A stretch of 42,363 nucleotides of DNA, taken from positions 1 to 42,363 of the forward strand of contig JAFMBU010000001.1 of the NCBI GenBank assembly GCA_017858295.1, written 5' to 3'. The stretch is from Porticoccaceae bacterium. GTDB taxonomy: Bacteria; Pseudomonadota; Gammaproteobacteria; Pseudomonadales; Porticoccaceae. The notes below the pieces were generated by a model. It was given only the letters and a program-made list of their open reading frames with translations, was not told the DNA's origin and ran no database searches. Shown here piece after piece: positions 41,510 to 42,363 of this stretch (its first letter is position 1; each line of letters begins with the position of its first letter). The translations under genes and the position numbers were made by a program.

Positions 41510-42271
41510 ATGAACATAACACTACTCTGCAACCGCGATTTGCCAAGCCATATTGCCCTGAGCCAGTTAATTGACGGATTGGCTGAGCATAATCTATCAA
41601 TCTTTATCTCTGAAAAGGTCGGTGCTGATAAGACCTTACCCGAACCGCTCATGGAGCTTGCCGCCTTTGAACGGCAGCAGCTTATGGATGGTCGCCCGAG
41701 TTTTGAGCAGCTAGCTGAGAGTGCTGGTTGTTCATTGCGAGGGTTTGTTGATCTGGATAATAAGGTTAATAGCCCCGAGGGTATTGCGCGAATTGCCGCC
41801 ACTGAGCCGGAGCTTATTATATCAGTGCGCTTTGGCTTGATTATCCGTGAGGCGGTCATTGCTATCCCCAAGCAGGGTATTATCAATCTGCACTCCGGGT
41901 TGTTGCCCGATTATCGCGGTGTGATGGCGACCTTTAGGGCAATGCAAAATAATGACAGTCAGATCGCGTCGACTCTGCACTATATCCAAGACGGCGGCAT
42001 TGATAATGGCGACATTATTTCTATCTCGGCGATTCCCTTAAATCCACAACATTCCTATCTGCTCAATGTCATCAATCTCTATGCCGGCGGCTGTCGGCAG
42101 ATTCTCAATGCCGTGAGCTCGCTTTGCGCAGGCGAGGCTTTGATTACCCATCCCCAAGATCAAGACGCAAGCTATTACAGCTTCCCCAAGCAGTCCGAGC
42201 TCGACGCTTTTGCAGCTGCAGGCGGGCGACTCTTCGATGCCGCCGAGATTACTGCGCTTAAGCAATACTAA
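41510..42271 (+). CDS. Stand-alone formyltransferase-domain enzyme
   Basis: Resembles the catalytic domain of formyltetrahydrofolate-dependent transferases such as Fmt and PurN. The active-site pieces are kept: IINLHSGLLPDYRGV (the N-x-H and SLLPxYRG-type loop) and DGGIDNGDII (the catalytic aspartate motif). At 253 residues it lacks the C-terminal OB domain of methionyl-tRNA formyltransferase, and the N-terminus (MNITLLCNRDLPSHIALSQLI) differs from both Fmt and PurN, so it is probably neither. Formylation of a sugar amine or another small amine is possible. No sugar-nucleotide genes are nearby. It lies alone between pyrC (divergent) and argG. Confidence 0.72.
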   Translation: MNITLLCNRDLPSHIALSQLIDGLAEHNLSIFISEKVGADKTLPEPLMELAAFERQQLMDGRPSFEQLAESAGCSLRGFVDLDNKVNSPEGIARIAATEPELIISVRFGLIIREAVIAIPKQGIINLHSGLLPDYRGVMATFRAMQNNDSQIASTLHYIQDGGIDNGDIISISAIPLNPQHSYLLNVINLYAGGCRQILNAVSSLCAGEALITHPQDQDASYYSFPKQSELDAFAAAGGRLFDAAEITALKQY

Positions 42272-42330
42272 AAGCTCTGGTCTTAGGGTAAAATCGCCGC
42301 CTCGTTAGCTCAAGCAAAGGATTACGTCAC

Positions 42331-42363
42331 GTGTCATCAGTCAATAAAGTTGTTTTAGCCTAT
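42331..42363 (+). CDS. argG: Argininosuccinate synthase, first codons only
   Basis: A GTG start at 42331 opens SSVNKVVLAY, matching the N-terminus of ArgG (KKVVLAYSGGLDTS), the start of its ATP-binding loop. The window ends after 11 codons. In Pseudomonas argG is also close to pyrC and rnt, which supports the call. A TAAAAT at 42289-42294 may be the -10 element; no -35 is clear. Confidence 0.75.
   Translation, partial: MSSVNKVVLAY

Noticed and set aside
1..42363. Mobile elements, CRISPR arrays, tRNA or rRNA genes.
   Set aside because: Reading both strands, I found no transposase or integrase, no spaced direct repeats, and no cloverleaf or rRNA-like segment. The tandem repeats seen are short and without spacers.

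Overview
The window is a stretch of conserved core chromosome from a gammaproteobacterium, most like the Pseudomonas/Cellvibrio/SAR92-type marine branch of the Pseudomonadales. This rests on gene order and protein motifs, not on a database search. Blocks recalled from Pseudomonas and Escherichia are kept: pcnB-cbrB-cbrA-cbrX-gluQ-dksA-sfsA, ahpA/serB/fimX plus its neighbour, yhcB/zapE/rplM/rpsI/petABC/sspAB, dolP-diaA-yraN-lpoA/rsmI, and rnt-pyrC near argG. Coding density is very high. I see no tRNA, rRNA, CRISPR array, insertion sequence or prophage, and no gap over 300 bases lacks a gene.

Layout. 1-8.7 kb: the start of poly(A) polymerase, the CbrA/CbrB-type carbon-sensing pair with its small partner CbrX, GluQ, DksA, SfsA, a small Rieske protein and HtpX behind a sigma-32-like promoter. 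8.8-13.4 kb: an M15 peptidase, a first serine acetyltransferase, an unknown 163-residue protein, an AhpA/YtjB-type membrane protein and SerB. 13.4-17.3 kb: a FimX-like degenerate c-di-GMP protein and the gene that accompanies it. 17.5-22.7 kb: EF-P and EpmA, a second serine acetyltransferase, ComF, YhcB and ZapE. 22.8-28.9 kb: L13, S9, the bc1 complex with cytochrome b and c1 fused in one gene, SspA, SspB and a thiolase. 28.9-35.6 kb: DolP, DiaA, YraN and LpoA, divergent RsmI, and the malic enzyme MaeB. 35.8-42.4 kb: a periplasmic serine protease overlapping an FHA membrane protein, an AGCS symporter, RNase T, dihydroorotase, a stand-alone formyltransferase-like enzyme and the first codons of argG.

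How the genes work together. Several neighbours act on one another or on one process: EpmA modifies EF-P; SspB feeds substrates to ClpXP and SspA is its transcriptional partner; LpoA and DolP serve envelope growth; two CysE paralogues and SerB sit on the serine-to-cysteine route; petA and the fused petBC build respiratory complex III.

Most unusual points: (i) CbrB has lost the GAFTGA loop and the Walker B acidic pair needed for sigma-54 activation, and there is no room for the crcZ RNA normally beside it; (ii) cytochrome b and c1 are fused; (iii) an overlapping periplasmic protease/FHA membrane gene pair looks like an uncharacterised two-component device; (iv) a FimX-like protein carries a threefold 15-bp in-frame repeat in its EAL domain; (v) short 14-19-bp tandem duplications recur at gene edges, touching stop codons or a ribosome binding site; (vi) rsmI and lpoA diverge with overlapping start codons.
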